64,000 nucleotides of DNA from Chloroflexota bacterium. GTDB lineage: Bacteria; Chloroflexota; Anaerolineae; J102. The stretch is taken from positions 32,473 to 96,472 of the forward strand of contig JAKOVD010000119.1 in assembly GCA_029782215.1 (NCBI GenBank). Reading direction: 5' to 3'. Numbering within the stretch: the stretch's first letter is position 1; each line of letters starts with the position of its first letter. Shown one piece after another: positions 30,196 through 39,995 of this stretch. A program made the position numbers and the translations under genes. The notes beneath the pieces were generated by a model. That model was not told the origin of the DNA. It worked only from the letters and a program-made list of their open reading frames with translations, and ran no database searches.

Positions 30196-31649
30196 GCCTG
30201 CCAGCGCCGGGTCACGCGCTCTTTGATCTCGGCGCTCATGTCGATGGGGGTGGGCCAGCCGCGGGCATAGCCTTCTTCGGGCAGCTTGCGCGTGGCATCG
30301 ATGCCCATCTTGCCGCCAAAGGCGAAGTGATGGCTGCCGTGGTCGAGGGCATCGACGGGACCGTCCTGGATGATGATGTCCCGGCCCCAATCGACGTTGC
30401 CGAACATGTGGAACAGCGCCTCCTGCTCGTTCTGCACGTCCACATCGGCATCCACGATGACGATGCACTTGGTCAGCATCATCAGGCCCAGGCCCCACAG
30501 GCCGTTGATCACCTTGCGGGCGTGGCCGGGGTAGCGCTTTCTGATCGACACGAAGATAACGTTGTGAAAGACGCCGGCCGCGGGCATGTTGACGTCCACG
30601 ATCTCGCCCTGGAAGATCTTCATCAGGGGCAGGAACAGGCGCTCGGTGGCCTTGCCCATCCAGTAGTCCTCCATGGGCGGCTTGCCGACGATGGTCGTGG
30701 GGTAGATGGCATCCTTGCGATGTGTGACGGCGGTGATGTGGAGCACCGGATAGAGCGCAGGCGGCGTGTAGAACCCGGTATGGTCGCCAAAGGGGCCTTC
30801 CAGCCGGCTCTCTGCCGGGTCCACGTAGCCTTCGATCACGATCTCAGCGCTGGCCGGCACCTCCAAGGGCTGTGTCAGGCAGCGCACCAACTCGACCGGC
30901 TTGCCGCGCAGCCAGCCCGCCAGCAGGAATTCGTCAATGCCCGGCGGCAGGGGGGCGCTCCCACACCACATCACGGCCGGATCGCCGCCCAGGCTGAGGG
31001 CGACGGGAACCTGCGCCTGGCCCACTTCCCGGGCCTCACGCTCGTGCTCGGCGCCGCCCTTGTGCAACTGCCAGTGCATGCCCACCGTGCGCTCGTCGTA
31101 GACCTGGACGCGGTACATGCCCACGTTGCGTCCATGGGTGACAGGGTCGCGGGTGATGACTGTGGTCATCGTGATGTAGGGGCCGCCGTCCTCGGGCCAG
31201 CAGGTCAGGATGGGCAGGCCCGCCAGCGTGGCGTCGGCGCCGGTCTTGACGACTTCCTGCACCGGGGCCTTGCTGGTGATGCTTGGCTTGAAGCCCACGC
31301 TGCGCAGGGCGCCAAACAGGTCGGTGGCCCGTCCCAGCGCCGGCCCCAGGCCTTGCGGCAGCTTCATGTCGACCAACCTGGCCAGGTTGTCCCTCAGGTC
31401 GTTCAGGTCGTCGACACCGAGCGCCCAGGCCATCCGCCGCGGGCTGCCCAGGGCGTTGATCAGGACGGGCATATCGGAGCCCCGCACCCTTTCAAACAAA
31501 AGCGCCTTGTTCTTCTCCAGAGGTCCCTTGCTCACGCGGTCGGTGATCTCGGTGATTTCCAGGTAAGGGTCCACGGGCGCGGTAATGCGCAGCAGCTCGC
31601 CCGCATCTTCCAGGCGTTTGATGAAGTCGCGGAGGTCTCTGTAAGCCAT
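30183..31649 (-). CDS. ubiD: UbiD-family decarboxylase
   Basis: LIDMKLPQG-like, ITRDPVTHGRNVGMYRVQVYDERTVGMHWQLHKGG, EGPFGDHTGFYTPPALYPVLHITAVTHRKDAIYPTTIVGKPPMED. Confidence 0.92.
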   Translation of the reverse strand: MAYRDLRDFIKRLEDAGELLRITAPVDPYLEITEITDRVSKGPLEKNKALLFERVRGSDMPVLINALGSPRRMAWALGVDDLNDLRDNLARLVDMKLPQGLGPALGRATDLFGALRSVGFKPSITSKAPVQEVVKTGADATLAGLPILTCWPEDGGPYITMTTVITRDPVTHGRNVGMYRVQVYDERTVGMHWQLHKGGAEHEREAREVGQAQVPVALSLGGDPAVMWCGSAPLPPGIDEFLLAGWLRGKPVELVRCLTQPLEVPASAEIVIEGYVDPAESRLEGPFGDHTGFYTPPALYPVLHITAVTHRKDAIYPTTIVGKPPMEDYWMGKATERLFLPLMKIFQGEIVDVNMPAAGVFHNVIFVSIRKRYPGHARKVINGLWGLGLMMLTKCIVIVDADVDVQNEQEALFHMFGNVDWGRDIIIQDGPVDALDHGSHHFAFGGKMGIDATRKLPEEGYARGWPTPIDMSAEIKERVTRRWQAYGF

Positions 31650-31694
31650 TTCTGTATTCCGAATAGGAGTTCGGGAGAAAGTATCCGGGAAAAG

Positions 31695-31727
31695 GACTGC
31701 GTACGCCTTGTCGAGGCGTACGCAGTC
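31695..31727 (-). terminator. intrinsic-terminator-like hairpin downstream of nucleoside hydrolase
   Basis: 13-bp perfect stem gactgcgtacgcc/ggcgtacgcagtc, 7-nt loop; on the minus strand followed by CCTTTTCCC. Confidence 0.6.
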
Positions 31728-31776
31728 TCGCGCCTAATCGCCTGTTTCTCTGTGCGCAGTTTCACATTTGCGGAAC

Positions 31777-32700
31777 CTAGCGCCCCCACTGGTGCATGAG
31801 ATAGGCGAAGAAGGCTTCCTTGTCCACCGCATCCAGGGCCGTGATCCGTTTGCCGCCTTCCTGGACCTGCGTCCGGCCCTGGCTGGGACCGGTGGGGATG
31901 ATGACGGTCTCCCATTCCCTGGTGGTGAACAGGTCGGGCCGGGCCAGGTAGCCGGTGGTCAGCACGTCCCAACAGTAGTAGTCCTGGTGCATGACCAAGG
32001 CGTAGCAGTACCCGGCCAGCTCGGAAACCGGGTACTGCGGGCGCTGTCCCAACTGGCGCACGAATGCCGGCGTGACCTTGACGTGGTTGGTGATGTCGAG
32101 CGGGCACAGAACGATGGGGATACCGGTCTGCCAGACGGCATGGGCCGAAAGGGGATCCCAATAGACGTTCCATTCCATCGACATGTCCTGGCCGCCGTCG
32201 ATCCAGTGGGAGACATTGCCGGGCACGTTGAGCGCCCCGCCCATCCACAGGATGCGGCCGATCTTTGCGGCAAGGTCGGGAGACTGCGCAAGCGCCGCCG
32301 CGAGGGTCGTCAGGGGGCCGGTCTCGAGGATCGTCACTGGCCCCGCGGCTTCCCGCAGGGACCGCGCCTGGAAGTCCTGGCCGGTCTCCGCCAGCAGGGG
32401 CGTGGCGATGGCATCGTGGCGGTTCAGGATCGGAAAGTGATCGACATGGAAGGAGCTGCGCCGGAATGCCCTGGGAAAAGGGTTGATCCCGCGCACCGTG
32501 CTCTCGGCGACCGGGATCGTGGAGCGCCCCATCAGGTCCATGATCTTGCGCGTGGCGCCCACGGCCGGCTTGATGTAGCAGTCGGCCGGCGTGACGATGA
32601 CCCCGAGCAGGTCGATGTGCTCCAGGGTCAGCAGCAGCATCAGGGCCAGGTAGTCGTCCAGGCCGCCATCGTGATCGAAGAGAACGAGCTCGCCAGGCAT
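31777..32700 (-). CDS. nucleoside hydrolase (IunH family)
   Basis: LFDHDGGLDDYLALMLLL variant of DxDxxxDD, ILWMGGALNVPGNV, EWNVYWDPLSAHAVWQTG, ITNHVKVT. Confidence 0.85.
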   Translation of the reverse strand: MPGELVLFDHDGGLDDYLALMLLLTLEHIDLLGVIVTPADCYIKPAVGATRKIMDLMGRSTIPVAESTVRGINPFPRAFRRSSFHVDHFPILNRHDAIATPLLAETGQDFQARSLREAAGPVTILETGPLTTLAAALAQSPDLAAKIGRILWMGGALNVPGNVSHWIDGGQDMSMEWNVYWDPLSAHAVWQTGIPIVLCPLDITNHVKVTPAFVRQLGQRPQYPVSELAGYCYALVMHQDYYCWDVLTTGYLARPDLFTTREWETVIIPTGPSQGRTQVQEGGKRITALDAVDKEAFFAYLMHQWGR

Positions 32701-32723
32701 ACCGGCGCCTCCCTTGCCGCGCG

Positions 32724-33200
32724 TTACTTGCCGCCCTGCATCTGCTCAATGCGCCTGCGGTAGGAATCGGGCACGTTGAGTCCGGGCTTGGAGAACCAGA
32801 CGGGCGCATCCACGCCGGAGTAGAGCAGGATGTTGCCCCAGGGTTCAAAAGCGCCTGTCCGCACGATCACCTTGGCTTTGGCCGCCATTTCGTTGAGGAT
32901 GGTGGCATGAGGGATCGGCTCGTAGTCGCAGTCGGTAAAGATGCGGTGAACCAATGCCGCCAGCGGTGGATTGTTCTGGGTCATTTCGGCGGCGTAGGAC
33001 ACCTTTTCGGCGATGAAGGCCCCGGCAATGGCCGAAAGAACGGTCTCCATGTCCGGCACATCAGGCACGACCGCCAGATCGATGCGCCAGGCGCTGGAGG
33101 GAATGGGGAACCCGGCGTCGCAGACCATCATCAGGTCGCCGTGGCCCATCAGGCCGATGGCCGAGAGAAGTTCAGAGTTGAGAAGTTGACCGCGGTACAT
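32724..33200 (-). CDS. rbsD: RbsD/FucU family, D-ribose pyranase-like
   Basis: LLNSELLSAIGLMGHGDLMMVCDAGFPIP and C-terminal VRTGAFEPWGNILLYSGV; start MYRGQLLNSE chosen. Confidence 0.83.
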   Translation of the reverse strand: MYRGQLLNSELLSAIGLMGHGDLMMVCDAGFPIPSSAWRIDLAVVPDVPDMETVLSAIAGAFIAEKVSYAAEMTQNNPPLAALVHRIFTDCDYEPIPHATILNEMAAKAKVIVRTGAFEPWGNILLYSGVDAPVWFSKPGLNVPDSYRRRIEQMQGGK

Positions 33201-33255
33201 GGGGTTGCTCCTGGGGTGAGAGGAATGAGTGGTGGATGGTGCGAGGAGTGAGCGA

Positions 33256-34185
33256 CTAGCGATAGTGCTGTTCGTAAAAGGCGTCGACGGCAGCTCGCGT
33301 CGCCAGCGAAGGGATGACCCCCAGCCGCGTACACGCCAGCGCGCCGGCGCAATTGGCGAAGCGGACGGCATCCTCCAGGTCGCTGCCTTCGGCCAGGGCC
33401 ACGGCCAGTCCGGAGTTGAAGGCATCGCCTGCGCCGGTCGTGTCCACGACGTTGACCGACAACCCTGGGACCTCGATCATGCCCTGGTTGGAGAGCACCA
33501 GGGTGCCCCGTTCGCCCATGGTGACGATGAGGTTGCCGACGCCGTGGGCACGCAGCCGCTGCGCCAGCTCCAGCGTCGGGGTGGGATCGTCAGGCGCAAG
33601 CCCCAAGAGGATGCGCAGCTCGGTCTCGTTGGGCGTCAGGTAGTCGACGTTGGCCAGCACATCGTCGCCCAGTTTGGTGGCGGGAGCCGGGTTGAGGATG
33701 GTGTGTACACCGTGCTTTTTGCCGAGTTCCATGGCCTTTGCCGCTGCCGGGACCGGCAGCTCAAGCACACTCATCACCACATCGCTGCGCGCGATCTGGG
33801 CCTCCACCTGGCTGACGAAGCTGCCATCCATCAGCTTGTTCGCCCCCATGTCCAGGATGATCCCGTTGTGTCCGGCCTCGTTGAGGATGATGAAGCCGAC
33901 GCCGGTGGCTGCTTCGTTGGTCTTGTGCAGATGGCTCGTATCCACCCCTTCACTAGCATAGAGGTCAGTGGCAATTTCGCCCAGCTTGTCATCGCCGATG
34001 ATCCCAGCGAAAAAGGAGCGAGCGCCGAGGCGAGCCGTGCCCACGGCCTGGTTGGAGCCTTTGCCACCCGGTCCCATGTCGAAGTCGGAACCGACGAGGG
34101 TCTCGCCAAAGACTGGCATGCGCGACGTCCGCAGGGTCATGCCCACGGCGAAGCTGCCCACGATGGTAATGATGGGTCGGGTCAT
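33256..34185 (-). CDS. rbsK: ribokinase (PfkB family)
   Basis: GPGGKGSNQAVGTARLGARSFFAGIIGDD and VVDTTGAGDAFNSGLAVALAEG. Confidence 0.9.
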   Translation of the reverse strand: MTRPIITIVGSFAVGMTLRTSRMPVFGETLVGSDFDMGPGGKGSNQAVGTARLGARSFFAGIIGDDKLGEIATDLYASEGVDTSHLHKTNEAATGVGFIILNEAGHNGIILDMGANKLMDGSFVSQVEAQIARSDVVMSVLELPVPAAAKAMELGKKHGVHTILNPAPATKLGDDVLANVDYLTPNETELRILLGLAPDDPTPTLELAQRLRAHGVGNLIVTMGERGTLVLSNQGMIEVPGLSVNVVDTTGAGDAFNSGLAVALAEGSDLEDAVRFANCAGALACTRLGVIPSLATRAAVDAFYEQHYR

Positions 34186-34295
34186 TCATTCCCTCCTGAG
34201 ATTTCGGTTGGTGAAAGCAACTCTCCACCCGGCGCCTTGACAAGGCAGCCGGGTGGAATGGGTCGGAAAGCTCTGCAACTCCCCCAGCCCGGCTC

Positions 34296-35579
34296 CTACT
34301 CGTCTTTCGAGTAGGGCTTGCCGTCGGCCGCAGGGGCCACTGCCCGCCCGACCACGCCGGCCAGGGCGATCATGGTAAAAATGTAGGGCGCCATGAGCAG
34401 AAACTGCGAGGGAATGGGCACCTTGAGGATCGAAAGCTTGCCTTGCAGCGATTCGGCAAAGCCGAAGATCAGGCTGGCGCCAAAGGCGCCGAAGGGCATC
34501 CACTTCCCGAAGATCATGGCGGCCAGGGCGATGAAGCCGCGGCCTGCGGTCATCAGCTCGTCGAAGCGACCCACCGACCCGATGCTGAAGTAGGCCCCGC
34601 CGAATCCGGCCACCAGGCCGCCCAGGAGCACAGCGATGTAACGGGTGCGGAAGACGTTGATGCCCAGGGTGTCCGCCGCCCGCGGGTGCTCACCCACGGC
34701 CCGTACGCGCAGGCCCCAGCGGGTGTAGAACAGCCCAACGTGGATGACGATCAGCAGGATATACATCCCGAACAGAAAGATGTTGCCTTCGAAGAAGATA
34801 GGACCAAGCACGGGTATCTTGCCCAGGATCGGCAGGGAAAACGGCTTGAACGTCCCCGGGTTGTTCAACTCCGCAAAGGTCTGCAGGAACTTGGCCGAGA
34901 TGAAACTGGTGATGCCGACCGAGAAGATGTTGATGACCGTGCCGCTAATGATCTGGTCAACCCGGTAGTGGATGGAAAGGACGGCGTGGATGGCAGCCAA
35001 CAGGGCGGCGGAGAGCATGGCCGCCATCAGCCCGATCCACAGACTTCCTGTGACGCTGGCGACCAGGGAAGCGACCATGGCCCCCATCAACATCATGCCC
35101 TCGATGGCGATGTTCACGACGCCCGAACGTTCACAGAGGATGCCCGAAAGGGCGCCGATGGTCAGCGGCACCGACCGCTGCACCGTCGCCTTGAGCATTC
35201 CGGCCAGGTTGATCGACTGACCACGCGTCGCCCAAGTCAGGAAGGAGAACACGAAAAACACGATGGCCAGACCGAGCAGGAGCGTGACTCGCCGGCCAAA
35301 CCCACGGGCAAGCTGGTAGGCGCCCAGGGCCACGGTGGCAAGGGCCAGGATGCTGACGGTGCTGTAGGTGGGGAGCACCCAATCGGGCAAGCGCTCGGAC
35401 GCTGGCACGGCTCCTTGATTGAGGCCGAAGGTCGACACCATCCCGGATTCGACGCTGGCGCCAAAGAGCCAGTACGTGGCCAGGCCGAGCAAGATGAATA
35501 TGATGCCGTAGGCGCGGTGGCGCCACTGGTGCGCCTTCTCGGTCCTTGCCGCCACTGCAGCCGCCGTTGACGTCGTCAT
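34296..35579 (-). CDS. BMP-type nucleoside ABC transporter permease
   Basis: VNIAIEGMMLMGAMVASLVASVTG, TRWGLRVRAVGEHPRAADTLGINV; GAGGAG about 8 nt before MTTSTA. Confidence 0.88.
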   Translation of the reverse strand: MTTSTAAAVAARTEKAHQWRHRAYGIIFILLGLATYWLFGASVESGMVSTFGLNQGAVPASERLPDWVLPTYSTVSILALATVALGAYQLARGFGRRVTLLLGLAIVFFVFSFLTWATRGQSINLAGMLKATVQRSVPLTIGALSGILCERSGVVNIAIEGMMLMGAMVASLVASVTGSLWIGLMAAMLSAALLAAIHAVLSIHYRVDQIISGTVINIFSVGITSFISAKFLQTFAELNNPGTFKPFSLPILGKIPVLGPIFFEGNIFLFGMYILLIVIHVGLFYTRWGLRVRAVGEHPRAADTLGINVFRTRYIAVLLGGLVAGFGGAYFSIGSVGRFDELMTAGRGFIALAAMIFGKWMPFGAFGASLIFGFAESLQGKLSILKVPIPSQFLLMAPYIFTMIALAGVVGRAVAPAADGKPYSKDE

Positions 35580-35634
35580 GATAGGACTCTCCTCTGCTCG
35601 TACGCTGAAAGATCCGGTGCGGTCGCTGTCACTG

Positions 35635-36873
35635 CTACTTGCCCCAGCCACGCATGAACACGTTGCCTTCGCTGGGACCCGCCTCTTTGAGGTGATAGAT
35701 CTTACGGATGATGGCCGGAGCGGCGATGAAGGCGATGATCAGCGCCTGGATGACGGAGATGATCTCCACGGGGATGCGGGCCACGTTCTGCATGCGGGTG
35801 GCGCCGCTGCGCAGTGTGCCAAACAGGAGCGCCGTCAGCACGACGCCGAGGGGATGGCTCTTGCCGAGCAAGGCGATGGCGATGCCGTCGAAACCGTAAC
35901 CGGATGAGAACGCCAGGGCCAGGTTGTGGTTGACGCCCAACACTTCATTGGCGCCCGCCAGACCGGCCAGCGCGCCCGAAAGGCACATCGTGAGCACGAT
36001 GTTGCGGGTGATGCTCATGCCGGCATAGCGCGCTGCGTCCGGGTTTTGGCCGACGGTGCGGACCTCAAACCCCCAAGTCGTTTTGAACAGGAACCAATAG
36101 ACAAATAGCGCCGCTGCCAGGGCGAGAAAGAAGCCGGCATGAAAACGGATCGGTTCGGGGAAGAAGCGGGGAAACTCCGCTGACTTCTCGATGAAGGGAC
36201 TCACGGGGTTGGCAGTGCCGGGACGCTTCAGCGGTCCCTTGTCGCTGAGCATCCATTCGCTGAGACGGAAGGCAATATAGTTCATCATGATGGTGTTGAT
36301 GACCTCATGCGCCCCCGTCTTGGCCTTGAGGATGCCGGGAATGAACGCCCAAAACGCGCCGCCCGCGGCGCCAGCCAGGATAGCCAGCGGGAGATGGATA
36401 ATCATGGGCAGGCCTTTCAAGGCAAACCCGACATACGTGGCGCAGATGGCGCCGATGAAGAGCTGCCCTTCCACACCGATGTTGAACAGGCCGCCCCGGA
36501 AGCCCACCGCCACTGCCAGGCCGGCGAAAATAAAGGGGGTGGCGGTGACCAGGCTGTCGGTAATCGGGAAGAAAGCATCGGTCATGGCCTTGCTGTCGCC
36601 GCTGCTCACCGCTGCGATCATCTGCGACGGCGAGCCAAGCGATCCCTGGAGCAATGAGCCATACGCCGTCATGATCGCATCCCACATGGCCGGCACGGCG
36701 GCTAGCGGCTGCGTGCGCAGCGCGGCCAGAACCGTCAGGTCGGTGAGCACGATGACCAGGGAACCCAACACCAGCGCTGTGAAGATCGACAACAGCGGTA
36801 TGACAAGTGGCTGTAGGAACCGCCGCCAGCGAGGCGGAGCACTGGAAACCTCAGAAGCTGTGAGTTGCGCCAT
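35635..36873 (-). CDS. BMP-type nucleoside ABC transporter permease
   Basis: FNIGVEGQLFIGAICATYVG, TVGQNPDAARYAGMSI. Confidence 0.9.
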   Translation of the reverse strand: MAQLTASEVSSAPPRWRRFLQPLVIPLLSIFTALVLGSLVIVLTDLTVLAALRTQPLAAVPAMWDAIMTAYGSLLQGSLGSPSQMIAAVSSGDSKAMTDAFFPITDSLVTATPFIFAGLAVAVGFRGGLFNIGVEGQLFIGAICATYVGFALKGLPMIIHLPLAILAGAAGGAFWAFIPGILKAKTGAHEVINTIMMNYIAFRLSEWMLSDKGPLKRPGTANPVSPFIEKSAEFPRFFPEPIRFHAGFFLALAAALFVYWFLFKTTWGFEVRTVGQNPDAARYAGMSITRNIVLTMCLSGALAGLAGANEVLGVNHNLALAFSSGYGFDGIAIALLGKSHPLGVVLTALLFGTLRSGATRMQNVARIPVEIISVIQALIIAFIAAPAIIRKIYHLKEAGPSEGNVFMRGWGK

Positions 36874-36939
36874 CGCATCACTCCATGGGGATGAGGAACA
36901 ACCGCGCGGTCTGATGAGCCATCGGCCAGACCGTGACTG

Positions 36940-38499
36940 CTAAAAGACTGCTTCTACTTCTTCACCCTGGTCGGGTGCTTCCACCTGGTCAGGGCTTACG
37001 CCGGCCATCAGCAGGCCAAGATATTCCTTGGTCACCTTGGCCGCATCCAGCACGGCCACGATCTTGCCGCGGAACATCACAGCGATGCGATCAGACAGGG
37101 CCAGGATCTCGTCGAGCTCGGTTGACAAGAGCAGCACAGCGCAGCCAGCGTCACGCTTCTCGACGATCCGTTGGTGGATATACTCGATCGAGCCCACGTC
37201 GAGGCCGCGCGTGGGTTGGGAGGCGATCAGCAGCTTGATCGGCCGCGAAAACTCCCGCGCCACAATCACCTTCTGCTGGTTGCCGCCAGAGAGCGAGCCT
37301 GCCGACGTGTTGATGCTCGGAGTTCGCACGTCGAACTGTTCCACACGTTCACCAGCCGCCTTGTCGACTTCACCTTGCTGGATGACCACGCCCTTGGCGA
37401 ACGGGGGCAGGTAATAGGTGTTGAGCACCATGTTGTCGGTGATCGGATACGACAGCACCAGCCCATCGGTCTGGCGGTCTTCCGGAACATGGGCCACACC
37501 CAACTCCACGACCTGGCGCGGGTTGGCGCGGGTCGTGTCCTTTCCGAGGATGTCGATGCTGCCCGACAGCACCGAACGCAGTCCGGTCAAAGCTTCGACC
37601 AGTTCCGTCTGGCCGTTACCCTGCACCCCGGCAACGCCGACCACCTCGCCCGCCCGGACGTCGAAGGTGACGCCGTCCACCTTCAGATTCTCACGGTCGT
37701 CCAGCACACTTAGGTTCGCAACCTGCAGGACGACATCGCCAGGATGGGCGGGGGTCTTGTGCGCCTTTAGTTCCACGTCGCGGCCTACCATCTGCGAGGC
37801 AAGCTGCGCTTGCGTGGCTGTCTTCGGATCCGCCTCGCCCACGACCTTGCCCAACCGCAGCACCATGATCCGGTCGGCGATGGCCAACACCTCACGCAGT
37901 TTGTGGGTGATGAAGATGATGGATTTGCCCTGGCTCACCAGGGACTTCATCACCTTGAACAGCTCATCGGCTTCCTGGGGTGTAAGTACGGCCGAAGGTT
38001 CATCCAGGATGAGAATATCGGCGTTGCGGTAGAGCAGCTTGATGATCTCGACGCGCTGCTGGACACCTACGGGCAGGTCTTTGATGTAGGCGTCGGGGTC
38101 GACGTGGAGGCCAAACTGCTCAGAGATCTGGCGAACCCTGTCCGCCGATTTCTTGCGGTCGAGGAAGATGCGGCCCCTGAGGGATTCCACGCCGAGCATC
38201 ACATTTTCCGTCACGGTGAGCACCGGCACGAGCATGAAATGCTGGTGCACCATGCCGATGCCCGCGGCGATGGCATCATTGGGACTGTGCACGGTGAGCG
38301 GTTTGCCGTTGACCCTGATCTCGCCTTCGTCCGGCTGGTACAGGCCGTAGAGGATGTTCATCAGGGTTGACTTTCCGGCGCCGTTCTCACCCAGCAGGGC
38401 GAGAATCTCCCCCTTATTCAGCGTCAGGTCGATGTGATCGTTTGCCAATACCCCAGGAAAACGTTTGGTGATGCCGCGAAGTTCAAGGATAGGCGCCAT
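36940..38499 (-). CDS. sugar/nucleoside ABC transporter ATPase, two ATPase domains
   Basis: LLGENGAGKSTLMNILYGLYQPDEG, degenerate second domain VAGVQGNGQTELVEALTGL, LSGGNQQKVIVAREF. Confidence 0.93.
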   Translation of the reverse strand: MAPILELRGITKRFPGVLANDHIDLTLNKGEILALLGENGAGKSTLMNILYGLYQPDEGEIRVNGKPLTVHSPNDAIAAGIGMVHQHFMLVPVLTVTENVMLGVESLRGRIFLDRKKSADRVRQISEQFGLHVDPDAYIKDLPVGVQQRVEIIKLLYRNADILILDEPSAVLTPQEADELFKVMKSLVSQGKSIIFITHKLREVLAIADRIMVLRLGKVVGEADPKTATQAQLASQMVGRDVELKAHKTPAHPGDVVLQVANLSVLDDRENLKVDGVTFDVRAGEVVGVAGVQGNGQTELVEALTGLRSVLSGSIDILGKDTTRANPRQVVELGVAHVPEDRQTDGLVLSYPITDNMVLNTYYLPPFAKGVVIQQGEVDKAAGERVEQFDVRTPSINTSAGSLSGGNQQKVIVAREFSRPIKLLIASQPTRGLDVGSIEYIHQRIVEKRDAGCAVLLLSTELDEILALSDRIAVMFRGKIVAVLDAAKVTKEYLGLLMAGVSPDQVEAPDQGEEVEAVF

Positions 38500-38580
38500 A
38501 GCAAATCCAAAAAGGAACGGAACCGGCGTTCAGGCAGTACAACGTGGCCCCAAGTTTAGCACACGGGAGCCGATACGAAA

Positions 38581-38616
38581 ACTGGCGGCCCGGTTACACT
38601 GGGCCGCCAGTTTTTT
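38581..38616 (-). terminator. intrinsic terminator between the BMP lipoprotein gene and its ABC ATPase gene
   Basis: 11-bp perfect stem actggcggccc/gggccgccagt flanked by aaaa and tttttt (works on either strand). Confidence 0.8.
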
Positions 38617-38662
38617 GTTGTGGCTGTGTCCGCAACCTGTCCGGTTGGGGCGGAAACGACGC

Positions 38663-39859
38663 TTACTTCAAGGTCGAGAAGCTGTTGACCTTGACCTTGC
38701 CGTCGATGATGTCCTGGGTGACCTTCTTGAGGCCATCCTTGACCTTCTGGGGCACCTGGGCGTCGAAGTTGTGGAAGGGCGCCATGCCGATTTCGCCGTT
38801 GGCGAGGGTGGCAACCTTGACGCCACCTTCGTACTTGCCGTCGGCGACAGCCTGGGTGGCGGTCTGGACGGAGAGTTCGAGGTGCTTGAGAACGCTGGTG
38901 AGGACGATGTCCTTGTACTCGGGGGCGCTGACGAACCAGTCGGTGTCCACGCCGATGATCATGGTGCCGGGGTTTTCCTTGACGGCGGCGGCAGTGCCGA
39001 GGCCGACCGGTCCCGCGACCGGCATGATGATGTCAGCGCCTTCGTCGATCAGGTTCTGGCCGAACTGCTTGCCCTTGTCCTGGTCATTGAAGTCACCCGT
39101 GAAGAGGCCGTCCTTCTTGGCATTGTCCCAACCGAGGAGCTGCACCTTGGTGCCGTTCTCCTTGTTGTAGTACTCGATGCCTTCCTGGAAGCCCACCATG
39201 AAGTCGGCGACAGGCGGAATGTTGATGCCGCCGAAGGTGCCGACCTTGCCGGTCTTGGTCATGGCGGCGGCAGCGTAGCCAGTGAGGAACGCCCCTTCCT
39301 GGGTGGCGTAGACCTGCTGCCAAACGTTGTTGACGGGCTCACTGAAGGCGTTGTCCAGGATCTGGAACTTCTGGTCGGGATTGGCCTTGGCCGCAGCGAG
39401 GGTGGCATCACCGAGCAGGAAGCCGACGGTGACGATGAGGTCACACTTCGACTTGATGAACTCGTTGATGTTCTTCTCGTAGTCGGTCTGCTGCTTCGAC
39501 TCGAGGTAGGTGGCCTCCCAGCCCAGCTTCTTGGCGATGTCCTGGGCGCCAACCCAAGCGGTCTGGTTGAACGACTTGTCATCCACACCACCCGTGTCCG
39601 TGACCTCACAAACCTTGCCCTTGGCCGCTGCCGGAGCCTGGGTTGCTTCGGGCGCCTTGGTGGGTTCGGGGGCCTTGGTCGGCTCAGGAGCCTTGGTGGG
39701 TTCCGGGGCCTTGGTGGGTTCCGGCGCCTTGGTGGCCTCCGGCGCCTGAGTCGGGGCGGGGGCCTGGGTGGGCGCAGGCGTAGCGGCGCCACCGCACGAA
39801 GTGAGGACGAAAGCGCTGATCAGCACGATCGCCACGATGGAATACAGACGTTTCGTCAT
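38663..39859 (-). CDS. bmpA: BMP family lipoprotein, nucleoside-binding
   Basis: Lipobox ISAFVLTSCGG, VCEVTDTGGVDDKSFNQTAW, VGTFGGINIPPVADFMVGFQEGIEYYN. Confidence 0.92.
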   Translation of the reverse strand: MTKRLYSIVAIVLISAFVLTSCGGAATPAPTQAPAPTQAPEATKAPEPTKAPEPTKAPEPTKAPEPTKAPEATQAPAAAKGKVCEVTDTGGVDDKSFNQTAWVGAQDIAKKLGWEATYLESKQQTDYEKNINEFIKSKCDLIVTVGFLLGDATLAAAKANPDQKFQILDNAFSEPVNNVWQQVYATQEGAFLTGYAAAAMTKTGKVGTFGGINIPPVADFMVGFQEGIEYYNKENGTKVQLLGWDNAKKDGLFTGDFNDQDKGKQFGQNLIDEGADIIMPVAGPVGLGTAAAVKENPGTMIIGVDTDWFVSAPEYKDIVLTSVLKHLELSVQTATQAVADGKYEGGVKVATLANGEIGMAPFHNFDAQVPQKVKDGLKKVTQDIIDGKVKVNSFSTLK

Positions 39860-39995
39860 GGTTATGTCTCCTCCTTGAGAGAACACCTTGAAGTGACGTG
39901 ACGCGATGGAGCAGAGTCAAGCTGCTCGCCCAAGCCCAAGTATACGCGCCTTCGCCGTTTGAGGCAACAACTGCAATTACGAATACGATGTGAAA

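Noticed and set aside
34225-34256. ccacccggc/gccgggtgg hairpin as a terminator after the permease gene
   Set aside because: Good stem but no T tract on either strand; kept out of the feature list.
39510-39749. ORF with (ALVGSG)n repeats
   Set aside because: Antisense translation of the (APEPTK)n spacer of bmpA.
38465-39901. 478 aa plus-strand ORF opposite bmpA
   Set aside because: Antisense to a clear BMP lipoprotein gene; low-complexity L/G/V composition is a codon-mirror artefact of GC-rich DNA.
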